A stretch of DNA of 64,000 nt, from contig NZ_CP039121.1 of the NCBI RefSeq assembly GCF_014131735.1, positions 2,604,001-2,668,000 of the forward strand. Reading direction: 5' to 3'. Positions 56,956 to 64,000 of this stretch are shown here, one piece after another (position 1 is the stretch's first letter; the number at the start of each line of letters is the position of its first letter). The position numbers were made by a program, and so were the translations under genes. This DNA is from Lactiplantibacillus plantarum. Its GTDB lineage: Bacteria; Bacillota; Bacilli; Lactobacillales; Lactobacillaceae. The notes beneath the pieces were generated by a model that was given only the letters and a program-made list of their open reading frames with translations, was not told where the DNA came from and searched no databases.

Positions 56956-57672
56956 TGCCGGTTAGGTGGGTTCCTGTTCGTCAGCAATGCGCGTCCGATT
57001 CCGACCTCCGGGGCTGGGTGACAATTGCTGGAACGTAAGCCGACGTCGATTTGAGTCTTATTCTAAGCCGGAAGGAACCCACTTCCAGCTAAGAATAATT
57101 TGGCTACTGAGCATTGTCACCCAGCCCCTCCAGTCGGGATGCCGCTCGAATGGCTGATGAACGGCCACTGAACTCGGTACAATTTGTCGTTGGCTATTTT
57201 GATACTGAACCCTTTAAGTCAAATATCAGAGTGCCTTCTCCACTTTTTCGAAATATTCAATTATTACTACGGTAATTCAGAAATAGTGAGTTATCACAAG
57301 ACCTTTTCAATCTGACAGTTGATTGATAAAATTAACGTTTATGAAAAACAACGACAAATCCAGCAAAAGTTGAGTACGCCCCTATCAGCCATTCGAACGC
57401 TATCCCGACTGGAAGGCGTTTCTGACAATGCCCAGTGGTGAAATTTCACTTAGCAAGCGTCCTGTGCTTGGTTAGTGAAAGGCCAGTATTTGAGACGTGG
57501 TTTTTCGGCTCAAATCTGTGCCCACCACGTTCCGGCAATTGGCAGAAATGCCTGGAGGTCGGTGTAGGACGAACTAACTAAGCAAGTTTACACTAACTTG
57601 AACTATTTCCAGCGGGCTTAAGATGGTCATTTTTGATTCTAGGAATCATCCTCTTTTAATCATAATTAATGA
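56956..57672. repeat. Dispersed non-coding repeat, copy B (about 717 bp) with nested inverted repeats
   Basis: It fills most of the 886-base gap between the ABC-F gene and tsaD. Its two ends align with 7444-7758. Its interior has several inverted repeats: GTGGGTTCC (56966-56974) with GGAACCCAC (57074-57082); GGGGCTGGGTGACAAT (57010-57025) with its exact complement (57113-57128); a near-perfect 30-base pair around 57128-57158 and 57384-57414 (shared core TCGAATGGCTGAT); CCGACCTCC (57001-57009) with GGAGGTCGG (57554-57562). A 63-codon frame at 56966 overlaps these stems and is not credible as a gene. Confidence 0.7.
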
Positions 57673-57679
57673 AAAGATA

Positions 57680-57721
57680 CTAAAACGGGTGTGAAAAGGA
57701 CTGACTTTTCACACCCGTTTA
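57680..57721 (-). terminator. Terminator after tsaD
   Basis: Minus strand: AAACGGGTGTGAAAAG, short loop, CTTTTCACACCCGTTTTA-like arm; near-perfect 15-bp stem. Confidence 0.88.
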
Positions 57722-57732
57722 TAACTACTTCA

Positions 57733-58770
57733 TTACTTCAACATACCTGGCATCCAATCAAATTCTAAGCTTGGATCGGCATTCAGCGCCGCGTCGCCGA
57801 ATTGGTGATGCTGATATTGAACATAGCCCGCAGCACCAATCATGGCACCATTATCACCGCATAACTTTAGAGGCGCTAAGATTAGTTCTGTGTCAGGAAA
57901 AGCGGTTGGTAAATCTTGTTGTAACCGTTCACGTAGCCCCTGATTAGCTGCAACGCCACCGGCTAAGACTAATTGCTTAACTGGATATTGTTTGAGGACT
58001 CGTAACGTTTTACTCATCAGAACATCAACCACGCTGGCCTGAAAGCTAGCCGCTAAATCGTTCTTATCCAGAGTCGCGCCAATTTGATCTGCGTGATGGA
58101 CCGTATTGATGAACGCACTCTTCAGCCCACTAAAACTAAAATCGTAATTATCTTCATCAATCATTGCTCGCGGAAATTTGAAAGTGTCGTGACCTGCATG
58201 TGCCATCTCGTCAATGACTTTACCTGCCGGATATGGAACACCCAATACCCGACCGATTTTATCATAAGCTTCACCAGCCGCATCGTCACGTGTCTCACCA
58301 ATAATCTCAAACTGCCCATCTGCTTGCATGTAGACCAATTCAGTATGACCGCCAGAAACTAATAGTGCCATTAGCGGAAATTCGAATGGCTTAACAAACC
58401 GAGCGGCATAAATGTGCCCGGCCATATGGTTAACTGGAATCAGCGGTAATTGGTGCGCGTATGCCACTGTCTTAGCTGCATTAACACCGACTAACAGTGC
58501 CCCCACTAGACCGGGGCCATACGTCACGGCAACAGCATCAAGGTCAGCATACGTCACGTGTGCCTCTTGAAGTGCGGCTTCAATACAAATTGTAATTTGT
58601 TCAATATGATGACGGCTGGCAACTTCAGGAACCACGCCACCAAACCGTTTGTGACTATTAATCTGCGTTGCAATCACGTTGGATAAAATCTCATGGCCAT
58701 CTTTGATCACTGCCACACTAGTCTCGTCACAACTGGACTCAAACGCTAAAATCAAGTTTTGTTTTTCCAC
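57733..58770 (-). CDS. tsaD: tRNA t6A synthesis transferase subunit TsaD
   Basis: Transfers threonylcarbamoyl to A37 of ANN-decoding tRNAs. 345 residues from GTG 58770, nine bases after AAAGG; the ATG at 58779 sits on that ribosome binding site. ASKHA fold: [12 protein letters not shown] at the N-terminus, metal-binding [16 protein letters not shown], and [14 protein letters not shown]. Last gene of tsaB-GNAT-rimI-tsaD. Confidence 0.96.
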   Translation of the reverse strand: MEKQNLILAFESSCDETSVAVIKDGHEILSNVIATQINSHKRFGGVVPEVASRHHIEQITICIEAALQEAHVTYADLDAVAVTYGPGLVGALLVGVNAAKTVAYAHQLPLIPVNHMAGHIYAARFVKPFEFPLMALLVSGGHTELVYMQADGQFEIIGETRDDAAGEAYDKIGRVLGVPYPAGKVIDEMAHAGHDTFKFPRAMIDEDNYDFSFSGLKSAFINTVHHADQIGATLDKNDLAASFQASVVDVLMSKTLRVLKQYPVKQLVLAGGVAANQGLRERLQQDLPTAFPDTELILAPLKLCGDNGAMIGAAGYVQYQHHQFGDAALNADPSLEFDWMPGMLK

Positions 58771-58783
58771 GGTTCCCATCCTT

Positions 58784-59239
58784 TTAATTAATCATTTTAC
58801 GCATGATCCACGCATCTTCTTCGGGATCATGATAATATTCCTTACGCGTGGCAATCTGGTCAAAGCCGCATTGCTGATACAAGCGCTGGGCGGCGAGATT
58901 ACTAGCCCGGACTTCTAGGAATACGGACCCTGCCGATAATTGTGCTAAGCAGGCTGTTAATAACCACCGCGCATGCCCTTGACGCTGATAGGCCGGATCA
59001 ATTGCAATATTCGTAATTTCGGTCTCATCAAGCACTGTTGAGCGGCTGACAAACCCGATCAGTTCATCCTGCCACCGTAATAAATCATAGTGTACCGTTG
59101 GTAACGCCATGTCCGCCGCAAACGTCGCTTGCCGCCAAGGTGCGCCACCGGGATATGCTAATGTCGCTAACTGGTAACAAACTTGGACGGCCCGACCCGC
59201 GTCAAGCTGCGTACTGGCGACAAGCTGTCGTTCAGTCAT
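58784..59239 (-). CDS. rimI: RimI-type N-acetyltransferase
   Basis: 151 residues, one GNAT domain. The acetyl-CoA loop is [15 protein letters not shown] (Q/RxxGxA form) and the C-terminal [19 protein letters not shown] is the RimI hallmark. RimI acetylates the N-terminus of ribosomal protein S18 in E. coli. It overlaps the preceding GNAT gene by eight bases. The tsaB-rimI-tsaD order is widely conserved. Confidence 0.88.
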   Translation of the reverse strand: MTERQLVASTQLDAGRAVQVCYQLATLAYPGGAPWRQATFAADMALPTVHYDLLRWQDELIGFVSRSTVLDETEITNIAIDPAYQRQGHARWLLTACLAQLSAGSVFLEVRASNLAAQRLYQQCGFDQIATRKEYYHDPEEDAWIMRKMIN

Positions 59240-59777
59240 CCGTAGCTACCGGAATACGATAAGTCATATCAATAGCATCTTCATGGTCGCCAAAATAGTA
59301 CCGTTTCTTGATACCAGTCTTTTCAAACCCTAAATCGCGGTAAAGTTGTTGCGCAATCGTATTACTGTAACGAACCTCAAGGGTCACCGTTTGGTAATGC
59401 AACTTACGCGCCCGCTTCATCATGACTTGCATCATAAAATGGCCTAGTCCTTGGCCTTGAACATCAGGATGTACAGCAATATTGGTGATATGTGCATCTT
59501 GGCGGCGATCATCAAAGACACAACCACAAAAAGCGACGAGGCGATCTTCATGACGCATCACAATATAGAACCGACCGCTCTGTCGGCGAAGTTCCGTCTT
59601 AAACGCATTTTCATCCCACGGTGTCTGTCCCGCATATACGGCCCGTTCAATGGCTAGCATCTCGGGCACATCGGTAATCAGTGCGCGTGAGACATAGTAA
59701 TTGACTTCGCCCACTTTAACGATGTGATTTTGAATGGCCAATACACGTTGGCGGCGTTGATTGCCACCGGTGGTCAT
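59232..59777 (-). CDS. Second RimI-like GNAT acetyltransferase
   Basis: A GNAT domain with VHPDVQGQGLGHFMMQ (acetyl-CoA loop) and LEVRYSNTIAQQLYRDLGFEKTGIKKRYY. I chose ATG 59777, after AAGGAG that directly follows the tsaB stop (spacing 12), giving 181 residues. ATG 59810, inside the end of tsaB, is an alternative with 11 more residues. It has about 30 residues more than its neighbour at the N-terminus. The substrate is unknown. Confidence 0.82.
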   Translation of the reverse strand: MTTGGNQRRQRVLAIQNHIVKVGEVNYYVSRALITDVPEMLAIERAVYAGQTPWDENAFKTELRRQSGRFYIVMRHEDRLVAFCGCVFDDRRQDAHITNIAVHPDVQGQGLGHFMMQVMMKRARKLHYQTVTLEVRYSNTIAQQLYRDLGFEKTGIKKRYYFGDHEDAIDMTYRIPVATDD

Positions 59778-59793
59778 TTTTTGAAAGTACTCC

Positions 59794-60519
59794 TTAAATT
59801 TTCTCAACATAGGGCGCATGTTCCTTTTCTGGGTGCTTGGCTTGCCAATCACGTTCAGCTTGCGTTAAACGCAAATAGTTCGGCACAAAGTTATGAATTT
59901 CACTCACGGGTGTCAGCGTTCGACCCATCAAACCTAGTACTACGGCTTGGGGCAAGTCAAGTTGTGGGGCTGCACGAACGAACTGCTTGGCTAACGATTG
60001 CTGCAAAGCATCCGCATATTGATCGACATCCGCGCCGACAAAGGTAATTGGTTCATCATAACTAGCTAATCGTTGGCCCCACTCGGTCACACTGATATGT
60101 TGATCAGCGATAACGGCAACTGGACGCTGGTTCTTAATCCGATATAACCCGGCAAAGATGTTGTCACGACGCGCATCAAATAACGGCGCCACTAATTGGC
60201 CTTCCGTCACAATGTTGCCAGCTAACACGGCCAAACTCGATACACCAACTAAGGCTTTATCTAATGTAAAGGCAAGTGTTTTAGCAGTCGTCACGCCAAT
60301 TCGCAACCCCGTATACGACCCTGGTCCGGCAGCAACGACGATCCGGTCTAAATCAGCTGGTGCCAATTTAGCTTGAGCCATGGCTTGTTCAATAATTGGT
60401 AATAATGTACTACTGTGGTTACGGCCAACATTAGTGGTCGTTGTGGCCAAGATCTGGGTATCTTCTAATACCGCGACACTCAATGGCCGATTCGAAGTAT
60501 CAATCGCCAACAACTTCAT
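59794..60519 (-). CDS. tsaB: tRNA t6A synthesis partner TsaB
   Basis: 241 residues, a degenerate ASKHA protein that partners TsaD and TsaE. N-terminal LLAIDTSNRPLSVAV, the dimer-interface GRNHSSTLLPII and the VAAGPGSYTGLRIGV motif are typical. ATG 60519 is preceded by GAGGAG. First gene of the t6A/acetyltransferase operon. Confidence 0.94.
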   Translation of the reverse strand: MKLLAIDTSNRPLSVAVLEDTQILATTTTNVGRNHSSTLLPIIEQAMAQAKLAPADLDRIVVAAGPGSYTGLRIGVTTAKTLAFTLDKALVGVSSLAVLAGNIVTEGQLVAPLFDARRDNIFAGLYRIKNQRPVAVIADQHISVTEWGQRLASYDEPITFVGADVDQYADALQQSLAKQFVRAAPQLDLPQAVVLGLMGRTLTPVSEIHNFVPNYLRLTQAERDWQAKHPEKEHAPYVEKI

Positions 60520-60556
60520 AATTTTAAAAAACTCCTCATTTTGAATTACTTCACAT

Positions 60557-60584
60557 ATCTTATCATAATTTACTTACTTTGAAA
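60557..60584 (-). promoter_or_regulatory. Predicted promoter of the tsaB operon
   Basis: Minus strand: TTTCAA (60584-60579), 16 bases, TAAGAT (60562-60557) preceded by TGA (extended -10). Confidence 0.45.
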
Positions 60585-60694
60585 GCTTTACGGTAGTAAC
60601 CAACCAATTCAATCCAGAAACAATCAACAACTATCCTGACCAGTTTCCACTCATACTTACCAATCGCTGAATTGAAAACCGAATGTAAATATTA

Positions 60695-60759
60695 TTTACA
60701 TAACTTATACATATACTTCACTAATCCTTGTCCGCACATTTACAATACCTTGTTATGCT
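60695..60759 (+). promoter_or_regulatory. PhoP boxes and promoter of the phn operon
   Basis: Exact 11-base period on the plus strand: TTTACA (60695), TATACA (60706), TTCACT (60717), TTGTCC (60728, weak), TTTACA (60739), TTGTTA (60750). An extended -10, TGTTATGCT, ends at 60759. A palindrome, TGTAAAT-ATT-ATTTACA (60684-60700), overlaps the first box. Confidence 0.78.
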
Positions 60760-60798
60760 ACACAAGTAACTAAAATTACTTGGAGGTAATTGGAAACT

Positions 60799-61851
60799 AT
60801 GTCAAAAGTTAGTAAGTCATTATTAGGTCTTTCATTCATTTCGGTTTTAGGTTTAGGACTCGCAGGTTGCGCTAGCGGAACCAGTGCTAAATCTGGTGGT
60901 AGCAGTACGGATAGCAGCAAAACCATCACGGTGGTCTTCTATCCTAACGAATCAGCCAAGAGTTTTGCTGGTTCCCGTACGGCCATTAAGCAAGCAGTTG
61001 AAAAGGCAACGGGTAAGACGGTTAAATTACAAACCACGACCGACTATAACGTTGCGATCCAAGCAATTGCATCCGGCAAAGCTCAAGTCGCATACATGGG
61101 GGCTAACGGTTATATCCAAGCACACCACAAGAGCAAAGATGTTGTACCTTTTGCCGCACAATCTGATGCTAAAGGTACCTTGAAAGACGCTACTTATAAC
61201 TCCTACTTAATGGTACAACAAAAAGATGCCAAAAAGTATGAAGAAAACGGTAAGTACAGTATTAAGAACGTCAAAGGCAAGAAGATGTCTTATGTTTCCA
61301 ATAGTTCAACTTCAGGCTTCTTAGTACCAACGGCTGAAATCTCACGTGAATTCAACATCAAAACCGCTGACCAAGATAAATTAACTCAAAGCGGATCATT
61401 CTTTAGTAAAGTGCTCTATGGTGGCTCTCATCAGGGTTCCGCGGTCAACTTACTCAAGGGGGATGCGGATGTCGCTGCCTTTGATGATGCTGATTTAATG
61501 CCATACTTAAACGTTACCAAGGGATCATGGGACAAGGTCGGCTCAACTTTCACTGTTAAGGATAACGCCGAAGCGCCATTTACAAGTTTAGCCGGCAAGT
61601 CGGTCGTTAACATTGCCATGATGCCTGTTCAACAAGGCCCATGGGTATACAATACCAAGTCCCTCAGCAAGGATGATCAAAAGAAGATCGCCACTGAGTT
61701 CACGTCGAAGTCCTTTGCCCAAAACAAAAAGATCTTCTCTGAACCAAATGCGAAGACACCAATGATGTTCCCTAAGAAATCAGAAAAGTCCAAATTAGTT
61801 AATGTTACCGACAAGTGGTACGCGCCAACGCATAAGTTAGTAGGTTACTAA
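60799..61851 (+). CDS. phnD: Phosphonate/phosphite-type substrate-binding lipoprotein
   Basis: 350 residues. Signal peptide with lipobox GLAGC, then a Ser/Gly-rich linker and a PhnD-family type II binding fold: TVVFYPNESAKSF, a Tyr-rich ligand region (AQVAYMGANGY), SNSSTSGFLVP, and GSHQGSAVNLL. The ligand could be phosphonate, phosphite or phosphate; no C-P lyase genes are in view. ATG 60799 (MSKVSKS) follows GGAGG at 12 bases; an in-frame TTG nine bases earlier is too close to it. First gene of phnDCEE, under Pho boxes. Confidence 0.9.
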   Translation: MSKVSKSLLGLSFISVLGLGLAGCASGTSAKSGGSSTDSSKTITVVFYPNESAKSFAGSRTAIKQAVEKATGKTVKLQTTTDYNVAIQAIASGKAQVAYMGANGYIQAHHKSKDVVPFAAQSDAKGTLKDATYNSYLMVQQKDAKKYEENGKYSIKNVKGKKMSYVSNSSTSGFLVPTAEISREFNIKTADQDKLTQSGSFFSKVLYGGSHQGSAVNLLKGDADVAAFDDADLMPYLNVTKGSWDKVGSTFTVKDNAEAPFTSLAGKSVVNIAMMPVQQGPWVYNTKSLSKDDQKKIATEFTSKSFAQNKKIFSEPNAKTPMMFPKKSEKSKLVNVTDKWYAPTHKLVGY

Positions 61852-61888
61852 ACCACGTACCATTAGTTCACAATGAAAGGATTTGCCA

Positions 61889-62659
61889 ATGCTCAAGGTT
61901 ATTCAGCTAGATAAAACATATGGTTCCAATAAGCATTCGCTCAAAGCAGTCAACTTCACAGCTAAACCGGGCGAAGTAACTGCCATCATCGGCCCGTCTG
62001 GTGCTGGTAAAACAACTATTTTACGGAGTATCAATCAGTTGATCCGCGATGATAGTGGTCAAATTTTGCTCGATGACACTGACATTCGTCAAGCGAACAA
62101 AGCTGAATTACGCAAAGTTCGTCATCATATCGGCATGATTTTCCAAAACTACAATCTGATCAGTCCGTTAACGGCCCTTGAAAATGTTCTGCATGGCCGC
62201 TTAGGCGCTAAATCAACAGTTGCTGGCATGCTCGGCCTTTACAGTAGCGCCGAAAAACAAGAGGCGCTACAACTACTCGACGAAGTAGGGTTAAAAGAAT
62301 ACGCCTACCAACGTTGCGATCAATTAAGTGGTGGCCAACAACAACGGGTCGGGATCGCACGGGCATTAATGCAACATCCTAAGATGATTTTATGTGATGA
62401 ACCGATTGCTTCCCTAGATCCCAAATCAACGACCATTGTCATGGACATTCTACGGCGATTGGCAAAGGAAAAACAACTGATTATCCTCATTAATCTACAT
62501 CAGGTCGATATCGCAATGGCGTACACCGACCATATCGTCGGCATTAACAGCGGGGCCATCGTTTTCGAAGGCGCCACTAATGAAGTTGACGACGCGGTCT
62601 TACAGCACATTTATCGCCAACCTGACCAATCAACGGCGGTGGCTGCCAATGAAAACTAA
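61889..62659 (+). CDS. phnC: Phosphonate-type ABC transporter ATPase
   Basis: 256 residues from ATG 61889, seven bases after AAAGGA. Walker A GPSGAGKTT, Q-loop IFQNYNLI, signature [15 protein letters not shown], Walker B ILCDEPIASLDP; the switch His is in INLHQVD. It energises the PhnE permeases. Overlaps the next gene by 11 bases. Confidence 0.94.
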   Translation: MLKVIQLDKTYGSNKHSLKAVNFTAKPGEVTAIIGPSGAGKTTILRSINQLIRDDSGQILLDDTDIRQANKAELRKVRHHIGMIFQNYNLISPLTALENVLHGRLGAKSTVAGMLGLYSSAEKQEALQLLDEVGLKEYAYQRCDQLSGGQQQRVGIARALMQHPKMILCDEPIASLDPKSTTIVMDILRRLAKEKQLIILINLHQVDIAMAYTDHIVGINSGAIVFEGATNEVDDAVLQHIYRQPDQSTAVAANEN

Positions 62660-63452
62660 TCCAATGACACCGCAACGCTTTTTTCGGCAACGTCGGTTGC
62701 GATTATCAGTTGTTTTGCTCATTTTAATTGGCATCTACGTCTTATCCATGGCCCTCGTTAATTTTCAGGCGTGGGCTTCGATCAGTAAGATTCCAGCGGG
62801 CTTAATGTGGTTGTTTACCAACTTTATTCCGACAAGTCGTTCGATTTCTTATCTGGGACCGATTCTTTATCAGCTGTGGCGGACCTTGCTCGTGGCAATT
62901 TCATCAACCATGGTCGCTAGTCTCTTCGCCCTGATCTTTGCGATTCTCGGTGCTAAGACAACCACCCCAACGCCTGTCCTCCGCTGGATTATTCGTTTTG
63001 GTGCTTCACTCTTACGTAATATTCCGGTGGTCGCTTGGGCGATGATTCTTCTGTTTTCTTTTAAACAGAGTGACTTTACGGGCTTCTTGGCACTGTTCTT
63101 TATGACGCTAGGCTATCTGACACGGGCCTTTACTGAAACTATTGAGGACCTCGATGCCGAAAAGCTTCAAGCACTGCAAGCCGTTGGCGCCAACTATTTC
63201 CAATGTGTCTTCTGTGGGGTGTTACCCGAAGCCGCTAGTACCTTGACTAGTTGGATTCTCTACATGATTGAAAACAACTTACGGGACGCAACCTTGGTCG
63301 GACTCTTGACGGGTACGGGTGTTGGTTTTCTCTTTGACTACTATTTTAAGGCGTTCCGCTATGACGCTGCTGGTCTAATTGTTTTGTTAATTGCGATTTT
63401 AGTCATTGTTTTAGAATTGACATCTAATCGAATTCGGAGGGCAATTGCATGA
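62649..63452 (+). CDS. phnE: Phosphonate-type ABC transporter permease, first copy
   Basis: 267 residues from ATG 62649, starting inside the phnC end. About six helices; permease coupling motif around TETIEDLDAEKLQALQAVGA. The longer frame to 62580 lies inside phnC and is not used. Its TGA overlaps the next ATG (ATGA), so the two permeases are translationally coupled and probably form a heterodimer. Confidence 0.92.
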   Translation: MKTNPMTPQRFFRQRRLRLSVVLLILIGIYVLSMALVNFQAWASISKIPAGLMWLFTNFIPTSRSISYLGPILYQLWRTLLVAISSTMVASLFALIFAILGAKTTTPTPVLRWIIRFGASLLRNIPVVAWAMILLFSFKQSDFTGFLALFFMTLGYLTRAFTETIEDLDAEKLQALQAVGANYFQCVFCGVLPEAASTLTSWILYMIENNLRDATLVGLLTGTGVGFLFDYYFKAFRYDAAGLIVLLIAILVIVLELTSNRIRRAIA

Positions 63453-64000
63453 TTGAAAACAGTCAACCCAAAACACAAGTACTTCAACCGTCAGCACCAC
63501 CAACCCGGTCGATTTCGTTGGTGACTCGGCCCCGCAAAATCCTGCGAGCCGTTATGATTGGCCTAACGCTTATCAGTGTCTATTCATTAGTCACACTCAA
63601 TAATGCCAACCTGAACATCATTGACGCTTTGCATAGCTTAGGTCTCAACCTGAATGCTATGTTCTTACACCCTAGCGTTGGTCAAGACACACTGGGGCAA
63701 CTCTTACGGGCCCTAATGACTAGTGTTTCATTAGCGATGTTGACGACTTTGTTAGGAGCGCTAATCGCCTTCTTCATTGCCGTCGGTGCTGCCCGTAACT
63801 TAGCACCCAGTTGGTTAGCTACTAGTATTAAAGCAGTCATGGCCTTTATTCGTGCCATTCCAACGATTTTATGGGTGTTAATTTACTCCGTAGTCATGGG
63901 ATTAGGTGCTAGTGCCGCCGTGGTCGGCTTGACCTTCCACAGTGTAGCGTACTTGGTTAAGGCTTATTCTGAAAGTATTGAAGAAACCTCGCAAGATACG
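63449..64000 (+). CDS. phnE: Phosphonate-type ABC transporter permease, second copy (3' end beyond window)
   Basis: 184 residues are visible. A short cytoplasmic Pro-rich N-terminus precedes helices beginning near residue 33. The coupling motif starts at the edge (KAYSESIEETSQDT). ATG 63449 shares bases with the previous stop. By family size about 80-90 residues lie beyond the window. Confidence 0.9.
   Translation, partial: MIENSQPKTQVLQPSAPPTRSISLVTRPRKILRAVMIGLTLISVYSLVTLNNANLNIIDALHSLGLNLNAMFLHPSVGQDTLGQLLRALMTSVSLAMLTTLLGALIAFFIAVGAARNLAPSWLATSIKAVMAFIRAIPTILWVLIYSVVMGLGASAAVVGLTFHSVAYLVKAYSESIEETSQDT

Noticed and set aside
56966..57157. A 63-codon open frame in the gap before tsaD
   Set aside because: It is made of the arms of the inverted repeats of copy B; no plausible protein.

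Overview
The window is a stretch of Lactobacillaceae chromosome, most probably Lactiplantibacillus plantarum or a very close relative. This rests on protein sequence character, strong AGGAGG ribosome binding sites with many TTG and GTG starts, and the gene neighbourhood (uvrBA, pgm, trxB, galU-gpsA-lgt-hprK, pst, prfB-secA-hpf-comF, groESL, rex, tsaBD). Nearly all of it is chromosomal core. I see no tRNA, rRNA, IS element, prophage or CRISPR array. Most genes run on the minus strand. uvrA is cut by the left edge and the second phnE by the right edge.

Layout: 1-7.4 kb holds uvrBA with an SOS box, an HD nucleotidase, an MFS exporter and a VanX-type dipeptidase. 7.4-7.8 kb is a non-coding repeat that recurs at 57 kb. 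9-25 kb is the most distinctive part. A six-gene set matching the Listeria pssA-E/pssZ and Bacillus ydaJ-N systems (GH8 lipoprotein, polytopic membrane protein, degenerate DUF2334-like protein, GT2 synthase, BcsB-like protein, degenerate GGDEF protein with an intact RxxD site) lies directly behind a NADH-oxidase-family gene and opposite an EAL-domain gene. A second oxidase/EAL divergent pair lies 14 kb away. pgm and galU, which make UDP-glucose, lie inside or beside this block. I read it as a c-di-GMP-controlled exopolysaccharide module with a possible redox link.

25-30 kb holds galU-gpsA-lgt-hprK and a PspC/YvlD pair. 30-38.7 kb is a phosphate block: pstSCABB-phoU, then phoPR with a MinJ-like PDZ gene. 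38.8-45.5 kb holds prfB (with its programmed frameshift), secA, hpf and comFA-comFC. 45.6-51 kb holds yigZ, a second pstS (a lipoprotein), tagO and a KimA-type potassium importer. 51-60.5 kb holds groESL with CIRCE, a CPBP protease, rex, an ABC-F gene, a long repeat-rich gap and tsaB-rimI-like-rimI-tsaD. The right end is phnD-phnC-phnE-phnE.

Three transcription units (pstS operon, orphan pstS, phn operon) each carry five TTTACA-like hexamers spaced exactly 11 bp apart upstream. This is the pattern of PhoP boxes, and phoP itself is in the window. These genes can therefore be read as one Pho regulon acquiring phosphorus by several routes.
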